Positions 1 to 8,401 of a stretch of 28,641 bases of DNA are shown in pieces. Position numbers and translations under genes: made by a program. The stretch spans positions 1 through 28,641 of the forward strand of contig JADLGU010000351.1 of the NCBI GenBank assembly GCA_020849155.1, read 5' to 3'. Within the stretch, counting starts at the first letter, position 1, and each line of letters starts with the position of its first letter. The notes below the pieces were generated by a model, which made no database searches, was not told the DNA's origin, and saw only the letters and a list, made by a program, of their open reading frames with translations. The stretch is from Rhodocyclaceae bacterium. Lineage in GTDB: Bacteria; Pseudomonadota; Gammaproteobacteria; Burkholderiales; Rhodocyclaceae.

Positions 1-471
1 GAGGCGGCCATCACCGAGATGGGCGTCGGCGAGGCGCTGGTGTCCTTCCTCGACGAGAAGGGCCGGCCGAGCGTCGTCGAGCGCGCCTTCATCCTGCCGC
101 CGGCCTCGCGCATCGGACCGCTCACGGCCGAGGAGAGAATGGGCGCGATCAAGCGCTCGCTGCTGTTCGGGCATTACGAAAAGGCGGTGGACCGCGAATC
201 GGCCTACGAGAAGCTCAAGGCGCGCGCCGCGCAAGCGGCCGAAGCCGCGGCGCCGCGGGAGGCGCAGCCGCCGCAAAGTCAGCCGCAGCAGGGCGGCGGC
301 ATTCTCGGCGGGCTGGGCGATCTCTTCGGCGGCGGTTCCTCGCGCGGCGGCCGCCAGTCGGTTGCCGAGGCGGCAGTGAAGAGCGCCGCCCGCGCCATCG
401 GCTCCGAGCTCGGCCGCCAGGTGCTGCGCGGCGTGCTCGGCTCGATCCTCGGCGGCGGCCGGCGGCGCTGA
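1..471 (+). CDS. HerA-like ATPase (DUF853/YjgR type), C-terminal part
   Basis: This is the tail of a gene that starts before the window; the frame is open from base 1. The visible opening (EAAITEMGVGEALVSFLDEK, then PSVVERAFILPP) matches what I recall of the C-terminal region of DUF853 HerA-like P-loop ATPases such as E. coli YjgR. The last 80 or so residues are a low-complexity Ala/Gln/Gly linker, a glycine-rich patch (GGILGGLGDLFGGG) and a hydrophobic glycine-zipper-like end, also typical of that family. The Walker motifs would lie outside the window, so the activity cannot be checked here. It ends in TGA at 469-471, directly followed by a short repeat on the opposite strand. No functional link to the TPR block downstream is evident. 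Confidence 0.8.
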   Translation, partial: EAAITEMGVGEALVSFLDEKGRPSVVERAFILPPASRIGPLTAEERMGAIKRSLLFGHYEKAVDRESAYEKLKARAAQAAEAAAPREAQPPQSQPQQGGGILGGLGDLFGGGSSRGGRQSVAEAAVKSAARAIGSELGRQVLRGVLGSILGGGRRR

Positions 472-472
472 T

Positions 473-501
473 CGCCGTCCTGCGCAGACCGACCTTTCCC
501 C
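473..501 (-). repeat. Short interspersed repeat, copy 1 of 6
   Basis: Read on the minus strand this is GGGGAAAGGTCGGTCTGCGC followed by AGGACGGCG. It belongs to the family also seen at 8342, 9149, 13381, 24255 and 27273. The core GTCT-GCGCA-GGAC can fold into a small stem-loop. It starts two bases after the HerA-like stop codon. This is the only copy that does not sit upstream of, and in the same direction as, a gene start. Confidence 0.75.
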
Positions 502-585
502 GCCAAACCAAGACGCAGCCGCCGGGCAGTTGCAGCCCGCGTCAATCTGTCGCGCCGCTTGTTTGTGACAACTCCCTCGGCATAC

Positions 586-624
586 TTGTCAAGACCACCC
601 GCATAGGGGTAGAGTGCTTAAGCA
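586..624 (+). promoter_or_regulatory. Possible sigma-70 promoter and palindromic operator before the first CHAT gene
   Basis: TTGTCA (586-591) and TAGAGT (610-615) are 18 bases apart, a weak match to -35/-10 boxes. The 10-base perfect palindrome TGCTTAAGCA (615-624) follows directly, where a repressor could bind. This 200-base gap is locally more AT-rich than the flanking genes. The call rests on pattern only. Confidence 0.3.
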
Positions 625-672
625 TATTGATAGAAACTGATTCTGTAGCGCCTGATACCTGGGAGGCGGGCG

Positions 673-3600
673 ATGAGCGGAGCAGTTCGGTATTGTGTTG
701 CCATTGGCCGGGCGGGTTTGGTGCTCGTCTGTTTGGCGTCTTGTGTTCCGGTCTTTGCCCAAGGCCCGAGGATTGGATCACCCGCCGGCAATCCCTTTGC
801 TGCCGGCGATCCCATGTCAAAGGTCGAGGCCCTGTCGCCCGATCCGGCGATATCCGCAGCCTTGTCTAGTGGGCGTCTCGACGAAGCCGAAAAACTGGCC
901 CGAGAGGCCTATGAACAAGCAAAGGCCAGCCACGGCGCCGAGGATCGCCGCACCGCCCGTGCCCTGGCTAATCTCGCCGGTGTTTTGCTGAATGCCGGGC
1001 GGCTTGCCGAAAGCGAGCGCATGCATCGCGAGGCGCTCGAAGTCCTTCGCCGCAATCCGCCCCCCGGCGACCTGACCGTTCCGGAAACCCTGAAAGGTCT
1101 GGGCCAATGCCTGCTGTCCCAAGGGCAGTTGAAGCAGGGCGAGGCGCTGCTGCGCGAAGCCCTCGGCTTGATCGAGTCCCGGTTCAAGCGCTTCGAGGCG
1201 CTATTAGCCCCTATCAAAGCTGCCAAAACACAGCAGGAACAGCTGACGGCGCTGATGCGCATGACGCCGGAACAGCAGCAGGAATTGGGGCTGGCGGTCG
1301 CTTTCATGATGAAGGCGCTCATCCCGCTGATGACCAATTACGTCAGTCTGGCCGCCGCCGCGAACACGCAGGGACGGCTCGATGAAGCTGAGGCCATGAT
1401 GCGCCAGTTCCGTGCAGTATGTAACTCGGCGCCCCCCTCGGTGCAGGCGTCCTGTGACGTGAATATTGCCGGGCTCCTGTTGGGGAACGGAAAATTTGCC
1501 GAGGCGGAGCAATTCATCCAATCGGCTCTGGCCAACGACGCGCGCGAGCCGGGCACTCTGGCAGGGCCTGTTGGCCACAAGCTGCGTGGGAGCCTGCTGC
1601 TCAATATGCACAGGCCGAAAGAGGCCGAGGACGCCCTGCAAAAAGCCATCGAGGCGTTTCAAAAAACCGTGGGTCCGGATCACGCCATAATGCTTGATGC
1701 CCGGCTGTCGCTCGGTATGGCCGTCCTTCGACAGAAGCGGTATGCGGAGGCCGAGCGGCAGACCCTCGAAACCGCCAAGACGATAGATCGAATCCAGGGT
1801 CCGGAATCCCTGTCGGCAGCTTCTGCCCGCTATCAGCTCGGGATTGCGCGGGGCTATCAGGGCAGGGAGAGATACGCCGAGGCAAGAGACGATTTCGCCT
1901 TCGCTTACTCAATCGCGCGCCGCAGTCTCGGCGACGAGCATCCGACGACGGTGTCGTACGGCATCGCCTACGCCGGAGCACTTGCCATGCTCGACAACGT
2001 TGAAGAGGCGGCGCGCGTGGTCGGCACGGTACGGGAGGCTGCGCGGCGCGTGCTGCCGACGGTCAAGCTGGAAGCCAGCTACGTCCTGGCCACCCTTCTT
2101 GCCCGCCAGAGCAGGCACGAGGAGGCGCTGCCGCTGTTTCGCGAGGGGGCAGACCTGCTCGAGGCCCTGTATGCCCGGACGCGCGGCCTCGACGATGCCG
2201 CACGCGGCAGCTTCGCCGGGCAATTCGACTACCTCTATCGCGACTACACCGGCACGTTGCTCGCCCTTCACGAACGGTCGCCCGACAAGGGCCACGACCG
2301 CGAAGTGCTGGCCGCCGCTTCGCGCGGCCAGAGCCGGCTGTTCTCCGAGATCCTGCGCCAGGCCGACGCGGCGAAGTCGGAGGCCAATCCCGCCTTTAAA
2401 CCGCTCAAGGCATCCCGCGACAAGCTGCTCCAGCGCATCGAGCTGCTTACCGCCCAGCGCGGCGCCGCGACGGGCAGCGCCGAATCGCAGGCCGTGTCGC
2501 GCGCACTCGGCGCGGAGATCGAGGCGGCTCGCGCCGAGCTGGCCAAGGTGGAAGAAAAACTGTGGCGGCAATTTCCGCGCTACATGGAGCTCGCGCGGCC
2601 GCAGCCGGTGACGGTGGAGCAGCTGCAGAAGAAGCTCCTGCGCGACGACGAGGCGCTGCTCACCTTCGCCCTGCTGCCGGACCGCACGGCGATCCTCGCC
2701 GTCAGCAAAAAGGACTTCCGTCTGGCCGTCAGCCCCGTCGGCCGCGACGCGCTGGCCAACCGGATCCGCATTCTCCGCGGCGCCCTGGAGAGCGTGGACA
2801 ACAACGGCCTCGGCATCCTCCATAACCTCAAGCCCGAAGACCTGCACACGCTCTATGGCGATCTCATTGCGCCGGCCATGCCGCTGCTCGGGCGTTTCCA
2901 GAAATGGCTGGTGGTGCCCGACGGCCCGCTGCACACCCTGCCCTTCGAGATGCTGCTCACCGAGTATGACGCGCCCGCGCGGGAGGCCTTCGAGGCGCGG
3001 CGCCGCGAGGCGGAGCAGGGCGGCAAGCCGTTCCTCGACGAATACGCCGTCCTGCCCTACCTCGGCAACCGCCACCGCATCGGTTACCTGCCGAGCCTCT
3101 CGGCGCTGGTCTCGCAGCGCCTCTACGCCAAGCCGCGCCCGGCCGCCTTCAAGCGCCAGCTGGTGGCCTTCGCCGATCCCGTCTTCGGCGGCGAGGCGGG
3201 CGAGAAGGAAGCGCCCTCGCCCGAAACCCGCGCTGCGCTGAGCCTGCTCGCTCGCGGCGTGCGCGGCGGCCAGCCGCTCGAGATCCCCCGGCTGGAGGAC
3301 ACCGCCGACGAGGCGCGCGAGGTGGCCGCGGCCGTCGGCGGCGCGCACCGGATCTTCCTGCGCAACGATGCCCAGGAATTCCGCGCCAAGCAGGAAGACT
3401 TGCGCAGCGCCCGCTACATCCTGTTCGCCACCCACGGCTTCCTCGGCGGCGAATTCAGCCGCGTCGCCGCCGACCTCGGCCATGGCGCGCAGCCGCCCCA
3501 GCCGGCCCTGGCGATGACCCTGGTCGGCGACACGCGCGGCGAGGACGGCCTGCTCACCATGCGGGAAGTCGTCGAGCACCTCGATCTCAACGCCGACCTG

Positions 3601-3918
3601 GTGGCGCTGTCGGCCTGCAACTCCGCCGGCGAGACGGCGCAGGCGAATACCGGCGAGGGCTTTGCCGGCCTCACCCGCGCCTTCATGTATGCCGGCGCGC
3701 GCGCGCTGCTGGTCAACCACTGGGCGGTGGAAAGCGGCTCGGCGCGCTTCCTCTCGGTGCGCGCCTTCAGTCACATCCGCGCCGGTCTCAAGCCCGCCGC
3801 CGCGCTGGCCCGGGCGCGGTCGGAAACGCAGGCGAGCAGCTTCAAGACCGAAGAAGGCATGCGCATCTCGCGCGCCCACCCCTACTTCTGGGCGCCGTTT
3901 GTTTATGTCGGGGACTGA
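673..3918 (+). CDS. Secreted TPR-CHAT protein (caspase-like protease), first copy
   Basis: A 1081-residue protein. A signal peptide (hydrophobic LVLVCLASCVPVFAQ ending near residue 30) predicts export. Residues about 55-500 hold TPR units of the 42-residue kinesin-light-chain type with motifs such as RLDEAEKLAREAYE and RYAEAERQTLETAK. A charged coiled region follows, then a C-terminal CHAT domain (about 640-1080). The CHAT catalytic pair is visible: His921 in FATHGFL and Cys982 in ALSACNSA. CHAT is a clan CD, caspase-like peptidase fold. The ATG at 673 follows GGGAGGCGGGCG. Unlike the second CHAT protein at 14208, its mature N-terminus lacks the GEAEW block. The substrate is unknown; the nearby secreted TPR proteins are candidate partners. 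The signal peptide argues against the cytoplasmic CRISPR-linked TPR-CHAT type. Confidence 0.88.
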   Translation: MSGAVRYCVAIGRAGLVLVCLASCVPVFAQGPRIGSPAGNPFAAGDPMSKVEALSPDPAISAALSSGRLDEAEKLAREAYEQAKASHGAEDRRTARALANLAGVLLNAGRLAESERMHREALEVLRRNPPPGDLTVPETLKGLGQCLLSQGQLKQGEALLREALGLIESRFKRFEALLAPIKAAKTQQEQLTALMRMTPEQQQELGLAVAFMMKALIPLMTNYVSLAAAANTQGRLDEAEAMMRQFRAVCNSAPPSVQASCDVNIAGLLLGNGKFAEAEQFIQSALANDAREPGTLAGPVGHKLRGSLLLNMHRPKEAEDALQKAIEAFQKTVGPDHAIMLDARLSLGMAVLRQKRYAEAERQTLETAKTIDRIQGPESLSAASARYQLGIARGYQGRERYAEARDDFAFAYSIARRSLGDEHPTTVSYGIAYAGALAMLDNVEEAARVVGTVREAARRVLPTVKLEASYVLATLLARQSRHEEALPLFREGADLLEALYARTRGLDDAARGSFAGQFDYLYRDYTGTLLALHERSPDKGHDREVLAAASRGQSRLFSEILRQADAAKSEANPAFKPLKASRDKLLQRIELLTAQRGAATGSAESQAVSRALGAEIEAARAELAKVEEKLWRQFPRYMELARPQPVTVEQLQKKLLRDDEALLTFALLPDRTAILAVSKKDFRLAVSPVGRDALANRIRILRGALESVDNNGLGILHNLKPEDLHTLYGDLIAPAMPLLGRFQKWLVVPDGPLHTLPFEMLLTEYDAPAREAFEARRREAEQGGKPFLDEYAVLPYLGNRHRIGYLPSLSALVSQRLYAKPRPAAFKRQLVAFADPVFGGEAGEKEAPSPETRAALSLLARGVRGGQPLEIPRLEDTADEAREVAAAVGGAHRIFLRNDAQEFRAKQEDLRSARYILFATHGFLGGEFSRVAADLGHGAQPPQPALAMTLVGDTRGEDGLLTMREVVEHLDLNADLVALSACNSAGETAQANTGEGFAGLTRAFMYAGARALLVNHWAVESGSARFLSVRAFSHIRAGLKPAAALARARSETQASSFKTEEGMRISRAHPYFWAPFVYVGD

Positions 3919-3933
3919 GCGCAGATGGTTCCG

Positions 3934-3969
3934 CCGAATATTCCGCATTTTTCCTGCCGAATCCGCCGT
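3934..3969 (+). repeat. 36-base intergenic repeat, copy A
   Basis: This intergenic segment matches 20987-21022 at 29 of 36 positions in the same orientation. The shared core is TTCCGCATTT-y-TCCTGC. It lies 16 bases after the CHAT stop codon and about 60 bases before the next gene. Its role is unknown; it could be a regulatory site or a decayed repeat. Confidence 0.5.
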
Positions 3970-4029
3970 GGTGGCGTGCGACCGGAGCGCTTAAATTGCA
4001 TGCCATGAAACGAAACGGCAAGAGACACC

Positions 4030-4836
4030 ATGCCTGAATTCACGCACTGCGGACGCTGCGGGACCGCCATCGAGGTGCCGGAAGACGTGCTTGAGCAGGG
4101 GCTGGAGGCGCTGGCGGCGTTCGATGCGACCTGCGCGGGAAAATGCCGGCAGGTCGCAGCGCTGGAGGCGGAACGACAGGTTCTCGTTCGGCAAAGCCGG
4201 TGGCAACGGGAACACCTCTACGTCACCGGATGTCCCGCTGGCATGGAATTGATCGAGGCCTCGCCGGAGCAAGTCGAGCAACGGATACAGGAGTTGAAGG
4301 CGTGGGCCGGGCGTTATTCGTCCCTGCTCGACGAGATCGTGGAGGTGGAAGCCGGCATGGGCCACCGCTTGTCCTCGGTTGAACGGCAGCGCTGCTTCGA
4401 CAAGCAATGCAGCTATTGCCGCATAGGGCTGGAGATTCCGGATGAGGTGGCTGTCAAGGGCGAAGAAGCCATACAGGAATTTATCGACGCCTGCTCTGCG
4501 GACTGCCGCAGGGCGGATGAGATCGAGCGGCGGAAGGAAAGCCGGGCTGGCGCCGATCACGCCTTGGTTCCCTTCCATGCCCAGGAAGAGGCGATCCGCA
4601 AGGAAGACGAGGAACTGGCGGTGCTGTGCAAACGCATGGCGCACGTGCCATACCGGTACAGGCCGGATCCTGCCATGGCAAGCGGGGCAGCCACGAGCGG
4701 AGAAAACCCAACCTCGTCTGGAGCCAACGAACAGCACCCGGAAACGGCTGACAAACCAGACAGGGAGTTACGGTTCTCTGAGGCCTTCGCGGCGGCCCTG
4801 GCCTTGTTCATGCTGGCGTTATACCTGATTTATTAG
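4030..4836 (+). CDS. Tail-anchored protein with two four-cysteine modules, unknown function
   Basis: I do not recognise this 268-residue family. It contains the same module twice: C-x2-C-x24-C-x3-C at Cys7/10/35/39 and at Cys127/130/155/159. Each has a shared inner pattern (hydrophobic-P-[ED], a mostly helical stretch, A-[LI]-x2-F). A third copy occurs in the protein at 23032-23565. Four cysteines with this spacing suggest a zinc-binding treble-clef or zinc-ribbon-like fold (inference). Between and after the modules are charged helical segments. The last 20 or so residues (AFAAALALFMLALYLIY) form a single C-terminal membrane segment, so the cysteine modules would face the cytoplasm as a tail-anchored protein. 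The start has only a weak ribosome site (AAGAGA). It lies between the first CHAT gene and two membrane-protein genes. Confidence 0.75.
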   Translation: MPEFTHCGRCGTAIEVPEDVLEQGLEALAAFDATCAGKCRQVAALEAERQVLVRQSRWQREHLYVTGCPAGMELIEASPEQVEQRIQELKAWAGRYSSLLDEIVEVEAGMGHRLSSVERQRCFDKQCSYCRIGLEIPDEVAVKGEEAIQEFIDACSADCRRADEIERRKESRAGADHALVPFHAQEEAIRKEDEELAVLCKRMAHVPYRYRPDPAMASGAATSGENPTSSGANEQHPETADKPDRELRFSEAFAAALALFMLALYLIY

Positions 4837-4905
4837 AGGAATTTTTAGGGCCGGCCATGCGTTGCGCCGAGCTTCGGGCCGGATATCACCAAAGAGGAGA
4901 AAAGC

Positions 4906-5184
4906 ATGGAACTGGAAATAACGTGGAGAAGAGTGGTGCGTGTGTGGTGGGCCTATTTCTGGCGCAACCTGATCGCCATCGTTGCAGCAGCAGTGCTCGG
5001 AGGCATCCTCGGCGCCGTGATTGGCGCGGTGATGGGTGCGCTGGGCATGTCCATCACGGTAATCCAGTCCTTTTCCGGCCTGATAGGCGCCGCACTCGGC
5101 ATTGCGCTTTCGGTCGTGCCGATGAAGCTGATTCTCGGCAAGGACTTCGGCGAGTTCAGGCTGGTGCTTGTCAGGAAGGACTGA
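4906..5184 (+). CDS. Small two-span membrane protein, unknown
   Basis: A 92-residue protein with a strong AAAGAGGAG ribosome site seven bases before the ATG. A positively charged, Trp-rich N-terminus (RRVVRVWWAYFWRN) precedes a long hydrophobic hairpin. This consists of a glycine-zipper segment (LGGILGAVIGAVMGALG, about residues 27-48) and a second span (about 55-75). A charged tail (LGKDFGEFRLVLVRKD) follows. Glycine zippers often mediate tight helix packing or oligomerisation. No family was recognised. It sits 69 bases after the tail-anchored cysteine protein and 64 bases before another membrane protein, probably in the same transcript. Confidence 0.65.
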   Translation: MELEITWRRVVRVWWAYFWRNLIAIVAAAVLGGILGAVIGAVMGALGMSITVIQSFSGLIGAALGIALSVVPMKLILGKDFGEFRLVLVRKD

Positions 5185-5248
5185 CCGTGGGTGGCTCGAC
5201 TGGGTGAAGGGGAAAACTAACTAGGCAACTGGCTCAAGGAGAACGCAA

Positions 5249-7117
5249 ATGACCGAAGAAAACAATCAAGCAAGCAGCGACGACGCGGCCGGCAAGGCCG
5301 CCAGGAAGAAGGGCGCCATCAAGGGGGCGCTGGTCGGCGCGGGATTTGCCCTTCTGACTGCTGCTGGCGGTTTTGCCACCAGCGGGGAGGTCACGGGGGC
5401 CTTGAAGGTGCTGCTGAGTTCTCTGCTGGTTTGGGTGCCGATTTGCGCGCTCATCGGCTGGCATTACCGAATGATGGTGCGTCTTGAACAAATGCGGGGC
5501 GAGTTCAAGTGGTCCAGAACGGCCATGCTGGGGGGCTTCCTTGGTGCAATGTTTTTTTTGGACATTACCGCTCATGATTTTTCCTTATCCGCGTTGTCGG
5601 GGACAGACTGGCTCGTAGTGCTGGCGGGCTTGGTAATCAGCGCATTCATGTGGGCCGTAATATTTGCCGCCATCGATCGTTGGCTGCTGAATCCGCCCGC
5701 ACGCCGAAAGAAGATCTTCAGATTCCTCGGCTGGTCGCTCGGCGCGGTGGTCGGGCTCTACCTGGTGGTGCTGGCGATCAACATTCCCGACGAGGATCTG
5801 CTGCCCGAGGCGAAGAAGGTGCTCGAATCGCGCGGCTTCACGGTGAAGGAGGAGGACAACGCCTATTTCGCCATCGCCGGCTTCAACGCACCGAAGGGCG
5901 AGGATCCGCATGCCTTCGGCAGGAAACTCGTGGCGATGTGGGAGGCCGGGGACAAGAAGCCGAAAAAGGAGCGCAATTTTGCCGAGAAGGAAAAGGCGCT
6001 CCACGGCGGCGAGGCGCGCAGCGTCAAGTTTCCGGACGATCTCAGGACATACTGCAATTGGGCAGAAGGCCCCTGCCTGGCACGGCTGGCGCAGAGCCGG
6101 GATAGTGTCGCCCGCTTCGTTTCCGAGAACCCGGACTGGCTCGAGCGCTACCGCGATCTGTTGAACCGCCCGGCCTTCGAGGAGTACCTGCCGGTACATG
6201 CCGACACCCCCCTGCCGCCCTACTACGAGGTAAGTGTTCTCTCGCGCGTGCGCAAGTCGCAGTGCGCCGTGCTGGTGGGCGACGGCAGGACGGGCGAGTG
6301 CCTGGCCCTGCTGGCCGAGGACGTGCGCCTGGCGCGGCGCATGCTGGCCGGGGCGCGCACCGTGTTCGGCAAGCTGAGCGCCACCACCCTGCTGCGCGAC
6401 AATTACCGTCTGCTGGGCGAGATCGTGGCCGCGCAGCCGGAGGCCGCACGCCGGCAGGCGGGCCTGATCGGCGAGATGCTCGCGCCCCTCACGCCGCAGG
6501 AAAAGGACATGACCGCGCCGATGAACGCCGAATTCCTGTACCTGCCGGGCATCTTGTCGGATCTGCGGGGCGGCAACTTCGCAGCCTATGCATTCAGTGT
6601 CTACAACCCCAGATTCATCGAGGAACTGGTCGCCATCCCGCTGTTGCCCCTGCTCAATCCGAACGCATCAATCAATACGGAGTACCGCCGCTGGGTCATG
6701 CGCGCCGAGCACGCGCGGCTGCCCGCCGAGAAATTCCTTTCCGGGCAGTCCGCCCAGGAAAAACAGGAAGCCGCCTTGTTGCCTGCGGCCTACAGCCCGG
6801 CCTGGCTCTACAACCCGCTCGGCAAGATGTTCATCGCCGCCCACCTGCCCAGCGCAAGGGACTTCGTGCTTCGCCTGCACGACCTCGACGGCCGGCAGCG
6901 CCTGCTGCGCCTGCAATGGAAGATCGTCGAGCAGAAGGTACCGGCGGACAAGGTTGGCGACTTCATCGCGGCGGCTGGTGCGGAGTACCACGACCCCTAC
7001 ACCAACAAGCCGATGGCCTGGGATGCGCAGAAACGCACCCTGACCTTCATTGATCGCCACGAGGAATGGAACAAATCGGGCGTCAAGATGGGCCTGTGGT
7101 ACGTGGTCGGCATTTAG
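5249..7117 (+). CDS. Multi-span membrane protein with large soluble C-terminal domain, unknown
   Basis: A 622-residue protein starting 7 bases after an AAGGAG site. The first 30 or so residues are hydrophilic. About five membrane segments follow (near residues 31-50, 53-73, 90-108, 119-141 and 155-177). A soluble region of about 440 residues then has no motif I can assign. It contains cysteine-bearing patches (YCNWAEGPCLARL, KSQCAVLV, TGECLALLAEDVRLA) and ends in a compact Trp-containing tail. The gene is followed 28 bases later by the secreted serine protease. Membrane anchoring next to two secreted proteases suggests an inner-membrane partner or substrate, but this is inference from position only. 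Confidence 0.7.
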   Translation: MTEENNQASSDDAAGKAARKKGAIKGALVGAGFALLTAAGGFATSGEVTGALKVLLSSLLVWVPICALIGWHYRMMVRLEQMRGEFKWSRTAMLGGFLGAMFFLDITAHDFSLSALSGTDWLVVLAGLVISAFMWAVIFAAIDRWLLNPPARRKKIFRFLGWSLGAVVGLYLVVLAINIPDEDLLPEAKKVLESRGFTVKEEDNAYFAIAGFNAPKGEDPHAFGRKLVAMWEAGDKKPKKERNFAEKEKALHGGEARSVKFPDDLRTYCNWAEGPCLARLAQSRDSVARFVSENPDWLERYRDLLNRPAFEEYLPVHADTPLPPYYEVSVLSRVRKSQCAVLVGDGRTGECLALLAEDVRLARRMLAGARTVFGKLSATTLLRDNYRLLGEIVAAQPEAARRQAGLIGEMLAPLTPQEKDMTAPMNAEFLYLPGILSDLRGGNFAAYAFSVYNPRFIEELVAIPLLPLLNPNASINTEYRRWVMRAEHARLPAEKFLSGQSAQEKQEAALLPAAYSPAWLYNPLGKMFIAAHLPSARDFVLRLHDLDGRQRLLRLQWKIVEQKVPADKVGDFIAAAGAEYHDPYTNKPMAWDAQKRTLTFIDRHEEWNKSGVKMGLWYVVGI

Positions 7118-7145
7118 CGTTGCCAAATTTCGAAAGGAGGATGTG

Positions 7146-8342
7146 ATGAAAACGCACCTGAAACTGGCGTTACTGGGTTCGCTGTTCCTTGGCCTGAACG
7201 CGCAGGCCTTCGACCCGTCCGGGATGGCCCGCGAGATGGAATCGTCGGGCGGCAAGTCCGCAGCCTGGTCGGCCGGCGGCGCGGCGGTCTGGTCGCACGA
7301 CGGCAAGCCGACCGACCCCGTCCGGCCCGGCCGCATCAGCGAGACCTTCTCCGGCATGAAGCCGGAAGTCGGGCTCAAGACCCGCGCCGGCAAGGATGCC
7401 CGCATTTACGCCACCCACTCGCAGTCTGTTGTGCTGGTGCTGACCAATGAGGGCAGCGGCACCGGCTCCGTCATCCATCAAAGCGGGCTGGTCCTGACCA
7501 ACTGGCATGTCGTGGGCAACAACAGCGAAGTGGCCGTGGCTTTCAAGCCGCGCCAGGAGGGCGGGCAAGTCACGAAGGCAGACCTGCACCGCGCCCGGGT
7601 CCTGCTGGTGGACGAGGGCGCCGACCTGGCCATTGTTTATGTGCCCACTTTGCCGAAAGGCATCCGACCGATCGAGATCGGCACGCTGAACGACATTCAG
7701 ATCGGTTCCGACGTGCATGCCATCGGCCACCCCTCCGGACTGCACTGGACCTACACCAAGGGCATCGTCAGCCAGGTGCGGCGCGATTTCGAATGGGCCA
7801 TCCAGGGCGGCCATCGCTTCCGCGCCGACGTGGTGCAGACGCAGACGCCGATCAACCCGGGCAACTCGGGCGGCCCGCTCATCAGCGACAACGGACTGCT
7901 GGTCGGCGTGAATGCCTTCCGCAGCGACAAGGAAGGGCTGAACTTCGCCATCAGCGGCGATACGGTGCTGCGCTTCATGCTGGCGGCGATCAAACAGCTG
8001 GAGCAGCCGCAGCCCGCCCAGGCCAAGGCCTGCACGGCGCAGTTCGGCGAAGGGCGCCGCGTCGTTTCCCGCGGCGCTGCCGTTATCACCATGCCGGTGG
8101 ACCTCGACTGCGACGGCTATGCCGACGCCGATTACCTCGATCCGGAAGACAAGCGAACGCCGATCATGCTGGTCTTCAAGGAGGGCAACCGCATCAAAAC
8201 CATCGTCATGGACGATAACCGCGACGGCCGCTGGGACAGGTCTCTCCACTACGGCTCCAGCCAGGAAAATCCGGACTACATCGGCTATCACCCCGACGGC
8301 CGCCTGAAGCCCTCGACCTACGAGCGGGTCGCCATGCGCTAG
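7146..8342 (+). CDS. Secreted trypsin-like serine protease (HtrA/DegP-type) with Asp-rich C-terminal tail
   Basis: A 398-residue exported protein. The start chosen is the ATG at 7146, which follows AAAGGAGG and begins a clear signal peptide (MKTHLKLALLGSLFLGLNA). An upstream in-frame extension lacks such a site. The S1 catalytic triad is complete: His121 in LTNWHVVG, Asp160 in GADLAIVYV and Ser241 in NPGNSGGPL. The family cleaves peptide bonds in misfolded or specific envelope proteins. There is no PDZ domain. Instead, about 125 residues follow the protease core, with two Asp-rich loops: D-L-D-C-D-G from residue 319 and D-D-N-R-D-G from residue 356. These resemble calcium-binding loops of EF-hand or thrombospondin type 3 kind. 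Calcium dependence is an inference. The stop codon overlaps the first base of a short repeat. Confidence 0.87.
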   Translation: MKTHLKLALLGSLFLGLNAQAFDPSGMAREMESSGGKSAAWSAGGAAVWSHDGKPTDPVRPGRISETFSGMKPEVGLKTRAGKDARIYATHSQSVVLVLTNEGSGTGSVIHQSGLVLTNWHVVGNNSEVAVAFKPRQEGGQVTKADLHRARVLLVDEGADLAIVYVPTLPKGIRPIEIGTLNDIQIGSDVHAIGHPSGLHWTYTKGIVSQVRRDFEWAIQGGHRFRADVVQTQTPINPGNSGGPLISDNGLLVGVNAFRSDKEGLNFAISGDTVLRFMLAAIKQLEQPQPAQAKACTAQFGEGRRVVSRGAAVITMPVDLDCDGYADADYLDPEDKRTPIMLVFKEGNRIKTIVMDDNRDGRWDRSLHYGSSQENPDYIGYHPDGRLKPSTYERVAMR

Positions 8343-8370
8343 GGAAAAGTCAGTCTGCCTGACACGGCGA
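8342..8370 (+). repeat. Short interspersed repeat, copy 2 of 6
   Basis: GGGAAAAGTCAGTCTG followed by CCTGACACGGCGA, beginning in the protease stop codon. It points toward the TPR gene that starts 31 bases later, which suggests a leader or control element rather than random debris. Confidence 0.8.
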
Positions 8371-8401
8371 AATAAGCCGCAACAAACATAGCGGGAGACA
8401 C

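Noticed and set aside
673..3918. TPR-CHAT protein as the protease of a type III-E CRISPR (craspase) system
   Set aside because: It carries a signal peptide, and no Cas7-11-like gene, other cas gene or CRISPR array is in the window.
1909..3948. Very long open frame (679 codons) antisense to the first CHAT gene, with similar long antisense frames at 7170-8669, 15831-17558 and 25009-26517
   Set aside because: These are expected in GC-rich coding DNA where stop codons are rare. Their translations are Arg/Ala/Gly-rich with no motifs, and the plus-strand genes are well supported.
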